A stretch of 64,000 nt of DNA from Caballeronia temeraria (GTDB lineage: Bacteria; Pseudomonadota; Gammaproteobacteria; Burkholderiales; Burkholderiaceae). The notes below the pieces were generated by a model. That model was not told the origin of the DNA. It saw only the letters and a program-made list of their open reading frames with translations, and searched no databases. Positions 8,248 to 16,190 of this stretch are shown in pieces. The position numbers and the translations under genes are program-made. The stretch is from the NCBI RefSeq assembly GCF_001544795.2, contig NZ_FCOI02000016.1:62001-126000 (forward strand), written 5' to 3'. Within the stretch, counting starts at the first letter, position 1. Every line of letters starts with the position of its first letter.

Positions 8248-9426
8248 ATGTCCATGCCGACCATCAAGCAAGTGCGCGCCTTCACCGTTCGCGGCGGCGG
8301 CGCCGATTATCACGATCAGGGCGCCGATCACTGGATCGACGATCACATCGCCACGCCGATGGCCCGCTATCCCGAATATCGCGCGAGCCGTCAGTCGTTC
8401 GGGCTGAACGTGCTCGGCTCGCTCGTCGTCGAGATCGAGGCGAGCGACGGCACGGTCGGCTTCGCGGTGACGACGGGCGGCGAGATCGGCGCGTTCATCG
8501 TCGAGAAGCATCTGGCGCGCTTTCTCGAAGGCCAGCGCGTGACCGACATCGAAAAAATGTGGGATCAGATGTACAACGCGACACTTTATTACGGACGCAA
8601 GGGCATCGTGCTCAACGCGATTTCGGGCGTCGATCTCGCGCTGTGGGACCTGCTCGCGAAAGTGCGCAAGGAGCCGGTGTTCCATCTGCTCGGCGGACCC
8701 GTGCGCGACGAGTTGCAGTTCTATGCGACCGGCGCGCGTCCCGATCTCGCGAAGGAAATGGGTTTCATCGGCGGCAAGATGCCGTTGCAGCACGGCCCGG
8801 CGGAAGGCGAGGAAGGGCTGCACAAGAACATCGCGAAGCTCGCGGACATGCGCGCGAAAGTCGGCGACGATTTCTGGCTGATGTTCGACTGCTGGATGAG
8901 CCTCGATCTGAATTACGCGAAGCGTCTCGCGAACGCGGCGCGCGAGCACGGCCTGAAGTGGATCGAAGAAGCGCTGCCGCCCGACGACTACTGGGGCTAT
9001 GCCGAACTGCGCCGTTGTGTGCCGAGCGGCATGATGGTGACGACCGGCGAGCACGAAGCGACGCGCTGGGGTTTTCGCATGCTCTTCGAGATGGGCTGCG
9101 CGGATCTCGTGCAGCCGGATGTCGGCTGGTGCGGCGGCATCACCGAGCTCATCAAGATTTCAGCGCTCGCGGATGCGCATAACGTGCTCGTCGTGCCGCA
9201 TGGTTCGTCGGTGTACAGCTATCACTTCGTCGTGACGCGCCACAACTCGCCGTTCGCCGAGTTCCTGATGATGGCGCCGAAGGCCGATCAGGTCGTGCCG
9301 ATGTTCACGCCCTTGCTGCTCGACGAGCCCGTGCCGGTGAACGGCCGCATGAAGGTGCCGGAAACGCCGGGTTTCGGCGTGCGGCTCAATCCCGAATGCG
9401 CGTTGACGCGGCCTTACACCCACTGA
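8248..9426 (+). CDS. rhmD: L-rhamnonate dehydratase
   Basis: Enolase-superfamily enzyme of 392 aa, the standard length. It converts L-rhamnonate to 2-keto-3-deoxy-L-rhamnonate with Mg2+. It closely follows E. coli RhmD as I recall it: DYHDQGADHWIDDHIATPM (about 17-35), INVLG-type strand, FYATGARPDLAKEMGFIGGK (about 156-175), DCWMSLDLNYA (first metal-ligand Asp), WIEEALPPDDYWGY (Glu ligand), TGEHEATRWGF (Glu ligand and His), QPDVGWCGGITE, and PHGSSVYSYHF with the catalytic His. These RhmD-specific segments separate it from fuconate, mandelate and gluconate dehydratases. Third gene of the operon; this is the anchor for the rhamnose assignment of the whole cluster. Confidence 0.95.
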   Translation: MSMPTIKQVRAFTVRGGGADYHDQGADHWIDDHIATPMARYPEYRASRQSFGLNVLGSLVVEIEASDGTVGFAVTTGGEIGAFIVEKHLARFLEGQRVTDIEKMWDQMYNATLYYGRKGIVLNAISGVDLALWDLLAKVRKEPVFHLLGGPVRDELQFYATGARPDLAKEMGFIGGKMPLQHGPAEGEEGLHKNIAKLADMRAKVGDDFWLMFDCWMSLDLNYAKRLANAAREHGLKWIEEALPPDDYWGYAELRRCVPSGMMVTTGEHEATRWGFRMLFEMGCADLVQPDVGWCGGITELIKISALADAHNVLVVPHGSSVYSYHFVVTRHNSPFAEFLMMAPKADQVVPMFTPLLLDEPVPVNGRMKVPETPGFGVRLNPECALTRPYTH

Positions 9427-9438
9427 AGGGGGCATCGC

Positions 9439-10221
9439 ATGCTGCTGGAAAACAAGGTCGTCGTGGTGACGGGCGGCTCGCGCGGCATCGGCCGTGCGAT
9501 CGCGCTCGCGAGCGCCCGCGAAGGCGCCGATGTCGCGATCAACTACTGGCGCGACAACGATCAGTCTTACGGGAAGGCGTCGGCGGTGGAATCGATCGTC
9601 GGCGAGATCGAGGCGCTCGGGCGGCGCGCGATCGCCGTCGAAGGCAATGTGGCCGAGCGCGGCACGGGCATCGAGCTGATCCGGCGTACGGTCGAGGCGT
9701 TCGGCCACGTGGACGTGCTGTCGAGCAACGCGGGCATCTGTCCGTTTCACGCGTTTCTCGACATGCCGCCTTCCGTCTACGAAACGACCGTCGCCGTGAA
9801 TCTGAACGGCGCGTTCTACGTGACGCAGGCGGCCGCGAACCAGATGAAGGCGCAGGGCACGGGCGGCGCGATCGTCGCGACGAGTTCGATCAGCGCGCTC
9901 GTCGGCGGCGGCATGCAGACGCACTACACGCCGACCAAGGCGGGCGTGCATTCGCTGATGCAGTCCTGCGCGATCGCGCTCGGGCCGTACGGCATTCGCT
10001 GCAATTCGGTGATGCCGGGCACGATCGCGACGGACCTCAATGCCGACGATCTCGCCGACGAAGCAAAGCGCGCCTATATGGAAAAACGCATTCCGCTGGG
10101 CCGGCTGGGCAATCCGGACGATGTCGCGCAGTGCGTCGTGTTCCTCGCCTCCGACCGCGCGCGTTATGTGACGGGCGCGTCCTTGCTCGTCGACGGCGGG
10201 CTCTTCGTCAATCTTCAGTAA
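9439..10221 (+). CDS. L-rhamnose 1-dehydrogenase (SDR family)
   Basis: SDR of 260 aa that oxidises L-rhamnose to L-rhamnono-1,4-lactone, step one of the non-phosphorylating pathway. Motifs: TGGSRGIG (about 12-19), an NAG variant SNAG (about 92-95), catalytic Ser in TSSISALVGGGM, and Tyr/Lys in YTPTK. The sequence strongly resembles the Azotobacter/Sphingomonas enzyme (LRA1), sharing NAGICPFH, MQTHYTPTKAG, MQSCAIALGPYGIRCN and the C-terminal LLVDGGLFVNLQ. Last gene of the first operon, 12 bp after rhmD. Its stop region overlaps by 7 bp the end of the convergent lysR gene. Confidence 0.92.
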   Translation: MLLENKVVVVTGGSRGIGRAIALASAREGADVAINYWRDNDQSYGKASAVESIVGEIEALGRRAIAVEGNVAERGTGIELIRRTVEAFGHVDVLSSNAGICPFHAFLDMPPSVYETTVAVNLNGAFYVTQAAANQMKAQGTGGAIVATSSISALVGGGMQTHYTPTKAGVHSLMQSCAIALGPYGIRCNSVMPGTIATDLNADDLADEAKRAYMEKRIPLGRLGNPDDVAQCVVFLASDRARYVTGASLLVDGGLFVNLQ

Positions 10222-11183
10222 CGGGCCACGGCCGAGTACTTGCGCAACAGCGCGATGAAGTATTCGGCCGGTTCGCTCAACGTCTCGAACTTGCGCCGCA
10301 GCAGCCCGAATCCCGACAGGCTCTTGCCGATTTCGATCGGCAATTCGATCAGCAATTGCGCGCGCAGATAGTCGCGCACGACGGATTCCGGCAGCATCGC
10401 CACTGCTTCGCTGTTTTGCAGCAGTTGCAGCGTCGCGAAGATCGACGCGCATTCCACGATATCCGCCGGCGTCGTCAATCCCGCGCGCGCGAGTTCGTCT
10501 TCGAAAAGGCCGCGCGCGGGGCTCGTGATCGGCTGCAAAATCCACGGCCAGCCGACCAGCATCTTGAGCGTGACTTCCGTCTTTCCCGCGAGCGGATGCC
10601 CGGCGCGCACGACGAGCCGCATCGCCTCGCGCGCGAGCGGCTCGAAGTCGAAATCGTTGTGCTGCAACGGCGTCGTGAGGCGCCCGAGCGCGAGATCGAC
10701 TTCGCGACGATGCAGCAACTGCACGACCTGATCGCTCGTCTCGCCGAGAATGCGCACGTTCAAGAGCGGCCGCTCGGATTTCAGTTCGGTGACGGCCATC
10801 GCGAGCACGTCGGGCGCGGCGCCCATGATCGCGCCGACCGTCAGTTGACCGTGACCGCCGCGGCGCTTCGCGTCGAGATCGTCGGCGAAACGCGTCAGGT
10901 CCGCGAGCGAGCGGCGCGCATAGGCGAGCGCGGCGGTGCCGAGCGGCGTCGGCTGCATGCCGCGCGCATTGCGCTCGAACAGCAGAAAGCCGAACGCTTC
11001 CTCGATATCCGCGAGCATGCGGCTCGCGCTCGGCTGCGCGACGTTGATCGCCTCGGCGGCCTGATGCAGGTTGCGCGCGTCGTCGAGCGCGACGAGCAGC
11101 GCCAGATGCTTGAACTTCAGCCGATTCACCAGCGCATTCGGCGAAATGCTGGACGACACACTGTGGGACACGTTCTGATTCAT
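10215..11183 (-). CDS. LysR-type regulator of the rhamnose genes
   Basis: LTTR of 322 aa starting MNQNVSHSVS. The frame is open to 11246, but that start would put the operator-like ATC-N9-GAT box inside the coding region, so the ATG at 11183 is preferred. The N-terminal winged HTH (about 22-85) has LDDARNLHQAAEAINVAQPSASRMLADIE as the recognition region (given in part). The C-terminal effector domain resembles sugar-responsive LTTRs such as GbpR. It lies between the two rhamnose operons, convergent with the first and divergent from the second, which fits a local activator responding to rhamnose or a pathway intermediate. Known rhamnose regulators are mostly AraC- or DeoR-type, so a LysR type here is notable. 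Effector unknown. Confidence 0.85.
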   Translation of the reverse strand: MNQNVSHSVSSSISPNALVNRLKFKHLALLVALDDARNLHQAAEAINVAQPSASRMLADIEEAFGFLLFERNARGMQPTPLGTAALAYARRSLADLTRFADDLDAKRRGGHGQLTVGAIMGAAPDVLAMAVTELKSERPLLNVRILGETSDQVVQLLHRREVDLALGRLTTPLQHNDFDFEPLAREAMRLVVRAGHPLAGKTEVTLKMLVGWPWILQPITSPARGLFEDELARAGLTTPADIVECASIFATLQLLQNSEAVAMLPESVVRDYLRAQLLIELPIEIGKSLSGFGLLRRKFETLSEPAEYFIALLRKYSAVARY

Positions 11184-11230
11184 TCGACAGTCCGCTTTGA
11201 ACCGCGCGATGATACGGCGCAGCGATACGT

Positions 11231-11289
11231 TTTTGCGATCGGCCAATCCTGCAATCGGATTGTCGTGTTATCGGTCGGCGAATTATAGT
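11231..11289 (+). promoter_or_regulatory. lysR-rhaM divergent control region with LysR box and sigma70 promoter
   Basis: TTGTCG (11260-11265) and TATAGT (11284-11289) with an 18-bp spacer face the mutarotase operon. Overlapping the -35 is a perfect inverted repeat, CAATCC (11244-11249) with GGATTG (11257-11262), which contains the LysR-type ATC-N9-GAT box. The whole region aligns with 6010-6067. Box placement over the -35 suggests the regulator contacts RNA polymerase here. Confidence 0.65.
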
Positions 11290-11346
11290 CGCAGCACAAC
11301 GAGTCCCGAACACAGGGATTCACCAATCAGAAGAAGGCGGCTCGCC

Positions 11347-11661
11347 ATGGAGACAGTGGCATTTCGCATGACCCTGAAGCCGGGCATGCGCGAGGAATAC
11401 GAGAAGCGCCATCGGGAGATCTGGCCGGAACTGGCCGATGCGCTGCGCGACGCGGGCATCCGCGATTACCGGATTTTTCTGGACGAATCGACCGGGCATC
11501 TCTTCGCCATTCATCAGCGCATGGATACGCAGACGACCGATGCATTGCCGTCGCTGCCGATCATGCGCAAGTGGTGGGACTTCATGGCCGAACTAATGGA
11601 GACGCACGCGGACAACGCGCCCGTGACGACGCCGCTCGTGCCGGTCTTTCATCTTCCCTGA
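11347..11661 (+). CDS. rhaM: L-rhamnose mutarotase
   Basis: Protein of 104 aa, the standard RhaM length, interconverting alpha and beta anomers of L-rhamnose. Visible family residues: FRMTLKPGMREEYEKRHREIWPE (about 6-28, with the catalytic-site His and Tyr region), YRIFLDESTGHLFAI and a C-terminal MRKWWDFMAELMETH. The frame is open upstream to 11197, but the METVAFRM start matches the family and is preceded by AGAAGGCGG. First gene of the second rhamnose operon, about 57 bp downstream of its promoter -10. It supplies the anomer used by the dehydrogenase or recognised by the importer. Confidence 0.93.
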   Translation: METVAFRMTLKPGMREEYEKRHREIWPELADALRDAGIRDYRIFLDESTGHLFAIHQRMDTQTTDALPSLPIMRKWWDFMAELMETHADNAPVTTPLVPVFHLP

Positions 11662-11692
11662 AACGTTCGCCTCTTTCGCGAGGAACGCCATC

Positions 11693-12577
11693 ATGCAGGT
11701 CGTCGATCCGCACATTCATCTGTGGGACTTGAAGACGCATCATTACCCGTGGCTTGCGAATCCGCAGACCTCGTTCGTCGGCGATGCGCGCGATCTGCGG
11801 CACGACTATCTGCTCGCCGATCTGCTGCGCGATGCCGAAGATATCGACGTGCTGAAACTCGTGCACGTCGATGCGAATCACGATCCCGCCGATCCGGTCG
11901 AGGAAACGCGCTGGCTTCAATCGATCGCGGACAAGGACGGCATGCCGAACGGCATCGTCGCGGGCGCGGATCTGTCGGCGGATAACGCGCCCGCCGTGCT
12001 CGAAGCGCATGCGGCGTTCGCCAACACGCGCGGCATCCGCCAGATTCTCAACGTGCACGACGACAAGCTCTACGACTATGTCGGGCGTCACTTCATGCGC
12101 GAGCCGCAATGGCGCAGGCACTTCGCGTTGCTGAAACGCTTCGGCATGTCGTTCGATCTGCAGCTTTATCCGTCGCAGATGGAAGAGGCCGCGCAACTCG
12201 CGCGCGAGCATGCGGATACGCAGTTCATCGTCAATCACGCGGGCATGTTCGTCGACCGGAATTCGACGCAGGGTTATCGCGCGTGGCGCGACGGCATGCG
12301 CCTGCTGGCCGCGTGCCCGAACGTCGCGGTGAAGCTGAGCGGCTTCGCGATGTTCGATCACGACTGGACCATCGAGAGCCTGCGTCCTTACGTGCACGAG
12401 ACCATCGATACGTTCGGCGTCGAGCGCGCGATGTTCGCCTCGAACTTTCCGGTGGATCGGCTCTTCGGCACCTATACGGCCTTGTGGAATGCGTATGCGC
12501 GGATCGTCGCCGATGCGAGCGACAGCGATAAGAACGCGCTCTTCGTGCGCAATGCGGAGCGGATTTACCGCATCTAA
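11693..12577 (+). CDS. Amidohydrolase, probable L-rhamnono-1,4-lactonase
   Basis: Metal-dependent TIM-barrel hydrolase of the amidohydrolase_2 family, 294 aa. The N-terminal DPHIHLWD (about 5-12) holds the HxH metal ligands. LVHVDANHDP, a His in FIVNHAGMF, and an acid-rich C-terminal segment FASNFPVDRLFG follow. COG3618-type lactonases hydrolyse sugar lactones such as rhamnonolactone and fuconolactone. Placed between rhaM and the ABC genes (32 bp and 12 bp gaps), it fits step two, L-rhamnono-lactone to L-rhamnonate. Family sure, substrate from context. Confidence 0.87.
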   Translation: MQVVDPHIHLWDLKTHHYPWLANPQTSFVGDARDLRHDYLLADLLRDAEDIDVLKLVHVDANHDPADPVEETRWLQSIADKDGMPNGIVAGADLSADNAPAVLEAHAAFANTRGIRQILNVHDDKLYDYVGRHFMREPQWRRHFALLKRFGMSFDLQLYPSQMEEAAQLAREHADTQFIVNHAGMFVDRNSTQGYRAWRDGMRLLAACPNVAVKLSGFAMFDHDWTIESLRPYVHETIDTFGVERAMFASNFPVDRLFGTYTALWNAYARIVADASDSDKNALFVRNAERIYRI

Positions 12578-12589
12578 GGAGACACGAGA

Positions 12590-14101
12590 ATGACGCCAAG
12601 ACTCGAACTGAGAGGCGCAAGCAAGTCGTTCGGCCGCGTGCGCGCGCTCGGCGACGGCAGCCTGCAACTCTTTCCCGGCGAAGTGCACGCGCTGCTCGGC
12701 GAAAACGGCGCGGGCAAATCGACGCTCGTGAAGCTGCTCGCGGGCGTGTATCGGCCGGATGCGGGCGAATTGCTCGTCGAAGGCGAGGCGCGACGCTTCG
12801 CCAATCCCGCCGAAGCGCGCGACGCGGGCATCGCCGTGATCTATCAGGAGCCGACGCTTTTCGCCGATCTGTCCATTGCCGAAAACATTTATATGGGCCG
12901 GCAGCCGCGCGACCGCTTCGGGCGCATTCGCTACGACGAGATGCACCGCGAAGTCGATGCGCTGCTGGCGTCGCTCGGCGTGAATCTGCGCGCGCAGCGG
13001 CTCGTGCGCGGGCTGTCGATCGCGGATCAGCAGGTCGTGGAGATCGCGAAGGCGCTGTCGCTCGATGCAAACGTGCTCATCATGGACGAGCCGACCGCCG
13101 CGCTGTCGCTGCCCGAAGTCGAACGGCTTTTCGCGATCGTGCGCGCATTGCGCGAGCGCGACGTGGCGATCCTTTTCATCACGCATCGTCTCGATGAAGT
13201 GTTCGCGCTGACGCAACGCATGACGATCATGCGCGACGGCATGAAGGTCTACGACGCGTTCACCGAGGACATGAGCATCGATGCGATCGTGAGCAAGATG
13301 GTCGGCCGCGATCTCGACACGTTCTATCCGAAAGCCGATGTCGCGCCCGGCGACGTGCGTCTCTCGGTGCGCAATCTGACGCGCGAAGGCGTGTTCCGAA
13401 ACATTTCCTTCGATGTGCGCGCGGGCGAGATCGTCGCGCTCGCGGGGCTCGTCGGCGCGGGACGCAGCGAAGTCGCGCGCGCGATTTTCGGCATCGATCC
13501 GGTCGATGGCGGCGAGGTGAAGATCGCCGGCAAGAAGCTCGCGCTGGGCCATCCGGCGGCGGCGGTGCGCGCGGGACTCGCGCTCGTGCCGGAGGATCGT
13601 CGCGCGCAAGGACTGGCGCTGGAATTGAGCATTGCGCGCAATGCGTCGCTGACCGTGCTCGGAAGATTGATGCGCCACGGGCTCATCACGGCGAAAAGCG
13701 AATCGACGCTCGCCGCCGGCTGGGGCAAACGCCTGCGTCTCAAAGCCGCCGATCTCGACGCGCCCGTCGGCACGCTGTCGGGCGGCAATCAGCAGAAGGT
13801 CGTGCTCGGCAAATGGCTCGCGACGAACCCGAAGGTGCTCATCATCGATGAACCGACGCGTGGCATCGACGTGGGCGCGAAGGCGGAGGTGTATCGCACG
13901 CTCGCGGAACTCGTGAAGGAGGGCATGGCCGTGCTGATGATTTCGAGCGAGCTACCCGAAGTGCTCGGCATGGCCGATCGCGTGCTCGTGATGCACGAAG
14001 GCCGCATCAGCGCGGATATCGCGCGCGCCGATGCGAACGAGGAACGGGTGATGAGCGCCGCGTTGGGTGCATCGCCGCAAGCACTGGGACGCGCAGCATG
14101 A
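12590..14101 (+). CDS. Rhamnose-type sugar ABC transporter, ATP-binding protein
   Basis: Protein of 503 aa with two fused nucleotide-binding domains, as in the CUT2 family (RbsA, XylG, RhaT). Domain one: Walker A GENGAGKST (about 39-47), signature GLSIADQQ, Walker B VLIMDEPTAAL. Domain two: degenerate P-loop GLVGAGRSE (about 285-293), signature TLSGGNQQK, Walker B VLIIDEPTRGIDVG. Start has AAGGAGA 8 bp upstream. The next gene's ATG overlaps its TGA (ATGA). Drives import of the sugar captured by the binding protein at 16191-17204. Assignment to rhamnose rests on the operon. Confidence 0.92.
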   Translation: MTPRLELRGASKSFGRVRALGDGSLQLFPGEVHALLGENGAGKSTLVKLLAGVYRPDAGELLVEGEARRFANPAEARDAGIAVIYQEPTLFADLSIAENIYMGRQPRDRFGRIRYDEMHREVDALLASLGVNLRAQRLVRGLSIADQQVVEIAKALSLDANVLIMDEPTAALSLPEVERLFAIVRALRERDVAILFITHRLDEVFALTQRMTIMRDGMKVYDAFTEDMSIDAIVSKMVGRDLDTFYPKADVAPGDVRLSVRNLTREGVFRNISFDVRAGEIVALAGLVGAGRSEVARAIFGIDPVDGGEVKIAGKKLALGHPAAAVRAGLALVPEDRRAQGLALELSIARNASLTVLGRLMRHGLITAKSESTLAAGWGKRLRLKAADLDAPVGTLSGGNQQKVVLGKWLATNPKVLIIDEPTRGIDVGAKAEVYRTLAELVKEGMAVLMISSELPEVLGMADRVLVMHEGRISADIARADANEERVMSAALGASPQALGRAA

Positions 14102-15141
14102 TGACACGACATTCTCCGACGCTACCCGCGATGCCGCCGGCCGAAACCAAGCGCGAGAGTCTCGCGGTCACGATCGCGAAGAGCCGCGAGCTGACGCTTT
14201 TCATCGTGCTGCTCGTGCTGATCGGCGCGACGGCGGCAGTGAAGCCCGACTTCCTCAACTTGCAGAATCTGCGCGACGTGCTGCTCAATGTCTCGATCAT
14301 CGGCTTGCTGACGGCGGGCATGACGATCGTGATGCTGATGCGGCATATCGATCTGTCGGTCGCTTCGACGGTCGGCGTGAGCGCGTATGCGGTCGGCAGC
14401 CTCTTCGTGATATTCCCGCATATGCCGGTGATCGTCGCGATGCTGGCGGGCATCGGCGTCGGCGTTGTGATTGGCGCGGTGAACGGCGCGCTCGTCACGT
14501 TCGGGCGCGTGCCTTCGCTCGTCGCGACATTATCGACGCTCTATATCGTGCGCGGCGCGGATTACGCGTGGGTCCACGGCGGCCAGATCAACGCGACGAG
14601 CCTGCCCGACGCGTTCGCGTCCATCGCGACGGGCTCGCTCCTCGGCGTGCCGAATCTCGTGCTGATCGCGCTGGCCGTGCTGATCGCGTTGTCGGTGTAT
14701 CTGAAGCACTATCGCGGCGGGCGCGAGCATTACGCGATCGGCTCGAATCCCGAGGCCGCGCGTCTCGCGGGCATTCGCGTGGATCGCCGCGTGATGATCG
14801 GCTTCCTGCTGTCCGGCGCGATCGCGGGGCTTGCGGGCGTGCTGTGGCTCGCGCGCTTCGGCACCGTCGATGCCAGCACGGCCAAGGGCATCGAACTGCA
14901 AGTGGTGGCGGCGGCGGTGGTCGGCAGCGTCGCGATCACGGGCGGCGTCGGGACCATCGCCGGCGCGACGCTCGGCGCGCTCGTGCTCGGCGTCATCAAC
15001 ATCGCACTGGTGGTGTTGCGCGTGTCGCCGTTCTGGCAACAGGCGATTCAAGGCGCGCTGATCGTCGCGGCGATCGCGCTCGATACCTTGCTCGCGCGGT
15101 CCGTCGCGCGCCGCATGATGAGGAAACGCGATCATGGCTAA
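14098..15141 (+). CDS. Rhamnose-type sugar ABC transporter permease 1
   Basis: Inner-membrane permease of 347 aa, CUT2 family, about 8-10 hydrophobic spans. Signature segments: IGLLTAGMTIVMLMRHIDLSV (around 75-95, given in part), the EAA-like loop NPEAARLAGIRVDRR, and GGVGTIAGATLGALVLGVIN near the C-terminus. Starts with a 4-bp overlap with the ATPase gene and overlaps the second permease by 8 bp, so translation is probably coupled. The pair likely forms a heterodimeric channel. Confidence 0.9.
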   Translation: MMTRHSPTLPAMPPAETKRESLAVTIAKSRELTLFIVLLVLIGATAAVKPDFLNLQNLRDVLLNVSIIGLLTAGMTIVMLMRHIDLSVASTVGVSAYAVGSLFVIFPHMPVIVAMLAGIGVGVVIGAVNGALVTFGRVPSLVATLSTLYIVRGADYAWVHGGQINATSLPDAFASIATGSLLGVPNLVLIALAVLIALSVYLKHYRGGREHYAIGSNPEAARLAGIRVDRRVMIGFLLSGAIAGLAGVLWLARFGTVDASTAKGIELQVVAAAVVGSVAITGGVGTIAGATLGALVLGVINIALVVLRVSPFWQQAIQGALIVAAIALDTLLARSVARRMMRKRDHG

Positions 15142-16138
15142 ACCCGATTCCGCACTGTCCACCGCGAAGCGTCGCCATCTGCAATGGGAAGCGATGCTCG
15201 CGATCGTGCTCGTCGTGTCGCTCGTCGCGGGGCGCGTGCTGTCGCCGCTGTTTCTATCGGCGGCGAACATCTCGAACATGCTCGCCGACTTCACCGAGAT
15301 CGCGCTGATCGCGTTGCCGATGACGCTCATCATCGTCGCGGCGGAGATCGATCTATCGGTGGCGTCGGTGCTCGGCGCATCGAGCGCGCTGATGGGCGTG
15401 CTCTGGCACATGGGTCTGCCGATGCCGCTCGTGATCGTGCTCGTGCTCGTGTTCGGCACGCTCGCGGGCCTGCTCAACGGCCTCGTGATCGTGCGCTTCA
15501 ACCTGCCTTCGCTCGCAGTGACGATCGGCACGCTCGCGCTCTTTCGCGGTCTCGCGTACGTGCTGCTCGGCGATCAGGCGATCGCGGATTTTCCCGCGTC
15601 GTACACGGCGTTCGGCATCAACACGGTCGGCGACACGTTCCTGCCGATGCCCTTCGTCCTGGTCATCGCAGGCGCGCTCGTCTTCACGGTATTGCTGCAG
15701 GCGACGCCATTCGGCCGCAGCCTCTTTGCGATCGGCGCGAATCCGACGGCGGCGCAGTTCTCCGGCATCGATGTCGCGAAGACGAAGCTGAAGCTCTTCA
15801 TGATGTCGGGCGCGATGGCGGCGCTCGCGGGCATCGTCTATACGCTGCGCTTCACGAGCGCGCGCGGCGACAACGGCGAGGGCTTCGAGCTGTCGGTGAT
15901 CGCGGCGGTGCTCTTCGGCGGCGTGAGCATCTTCGGCGGACGCGGCTCGATGATCGGCGTGCTGCTGTCGCTCGTCATCATCGGCGTGCTGCGCAATGCG
16001 CTGACGCTCGCGGATGTATCGAGCGAAACGCTGACCATCGTGACGGGCGCGCTGTTGCTCTCGTCGGTGCTGATACCGAATCTCGTCGCGCGCTGGCGGG
16101 CGGCGCGCGAGAAGCGTCTGATGGCGCAGACGCCTTGA
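15134..16138 (+). CDS. Rhamnose-type sugar ABC transporter permease 2
   Basis: Second CUT2 permease, 334 aa, related to the first. It has the diagnostic LPMTLIIVAAEIDLSVASV (about 56-74), the loop NPTAAQFSGIDVAKTK, and GGVSIFGGRGSMIGVLLSLV. About ten membrane spans. Two different permease genes in one CUT2 operon is characteristic of rhamnose and autoinducer-2 importers rather than ribose ones, which usually have a single permease gene. That supports the rhamnose call. A 52-bp gap separates it from the binding-protein gene. Confidence 0.9.
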   Translation: MAKPDSALSTAKRRHLQWEAMLAIVLVVSLVAGRVLSPLFLSAANISNMLADFTEIALIALPMTLIIVAAEIDLSVASVLGASSALMGVLWHMGLPMPLVIVLVLVFGTLAGLLNGLVIVRFNLPSLAVTIGTLALFRGLAYVLLGDQAIADFPASYTAFGINTVGDTFLPMPFVLVIAGALVFTVLLQATPFGRSLFAIGANPTAAQFSGIDVAKTKLKLFMMSGAMAALAGIVYTLRFTSARGDNGEGFELSVIAAVLFGGVSIFGGRGSMIGVLLSLVIIGVLRNALTLADVSSETLTIVTGALLLSSVLIPNLVARWRAAREKRLMAQTP

Positions 16139-16190
16139 TGTTCGTAGTTAACCAGCGCAGCCAATGCGCAATGACAGGAGACATGCCAAC

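Noticed and set aside
6073..9054. Very long open frame (993 codons) on the minus strand
   Set aside because: It lies opposite the SDR, MFS and RhmD genes, is rich in His/Arg/Asp/Glu as expected from the antisense of GC-rich genes, and has no recognisable domain.
11582..13678. Long minus-strand frame opposite the lactonase and ABC ATPase genes
   Set aside because: Shadow of well-supported genes; no domain is visible in the frame.
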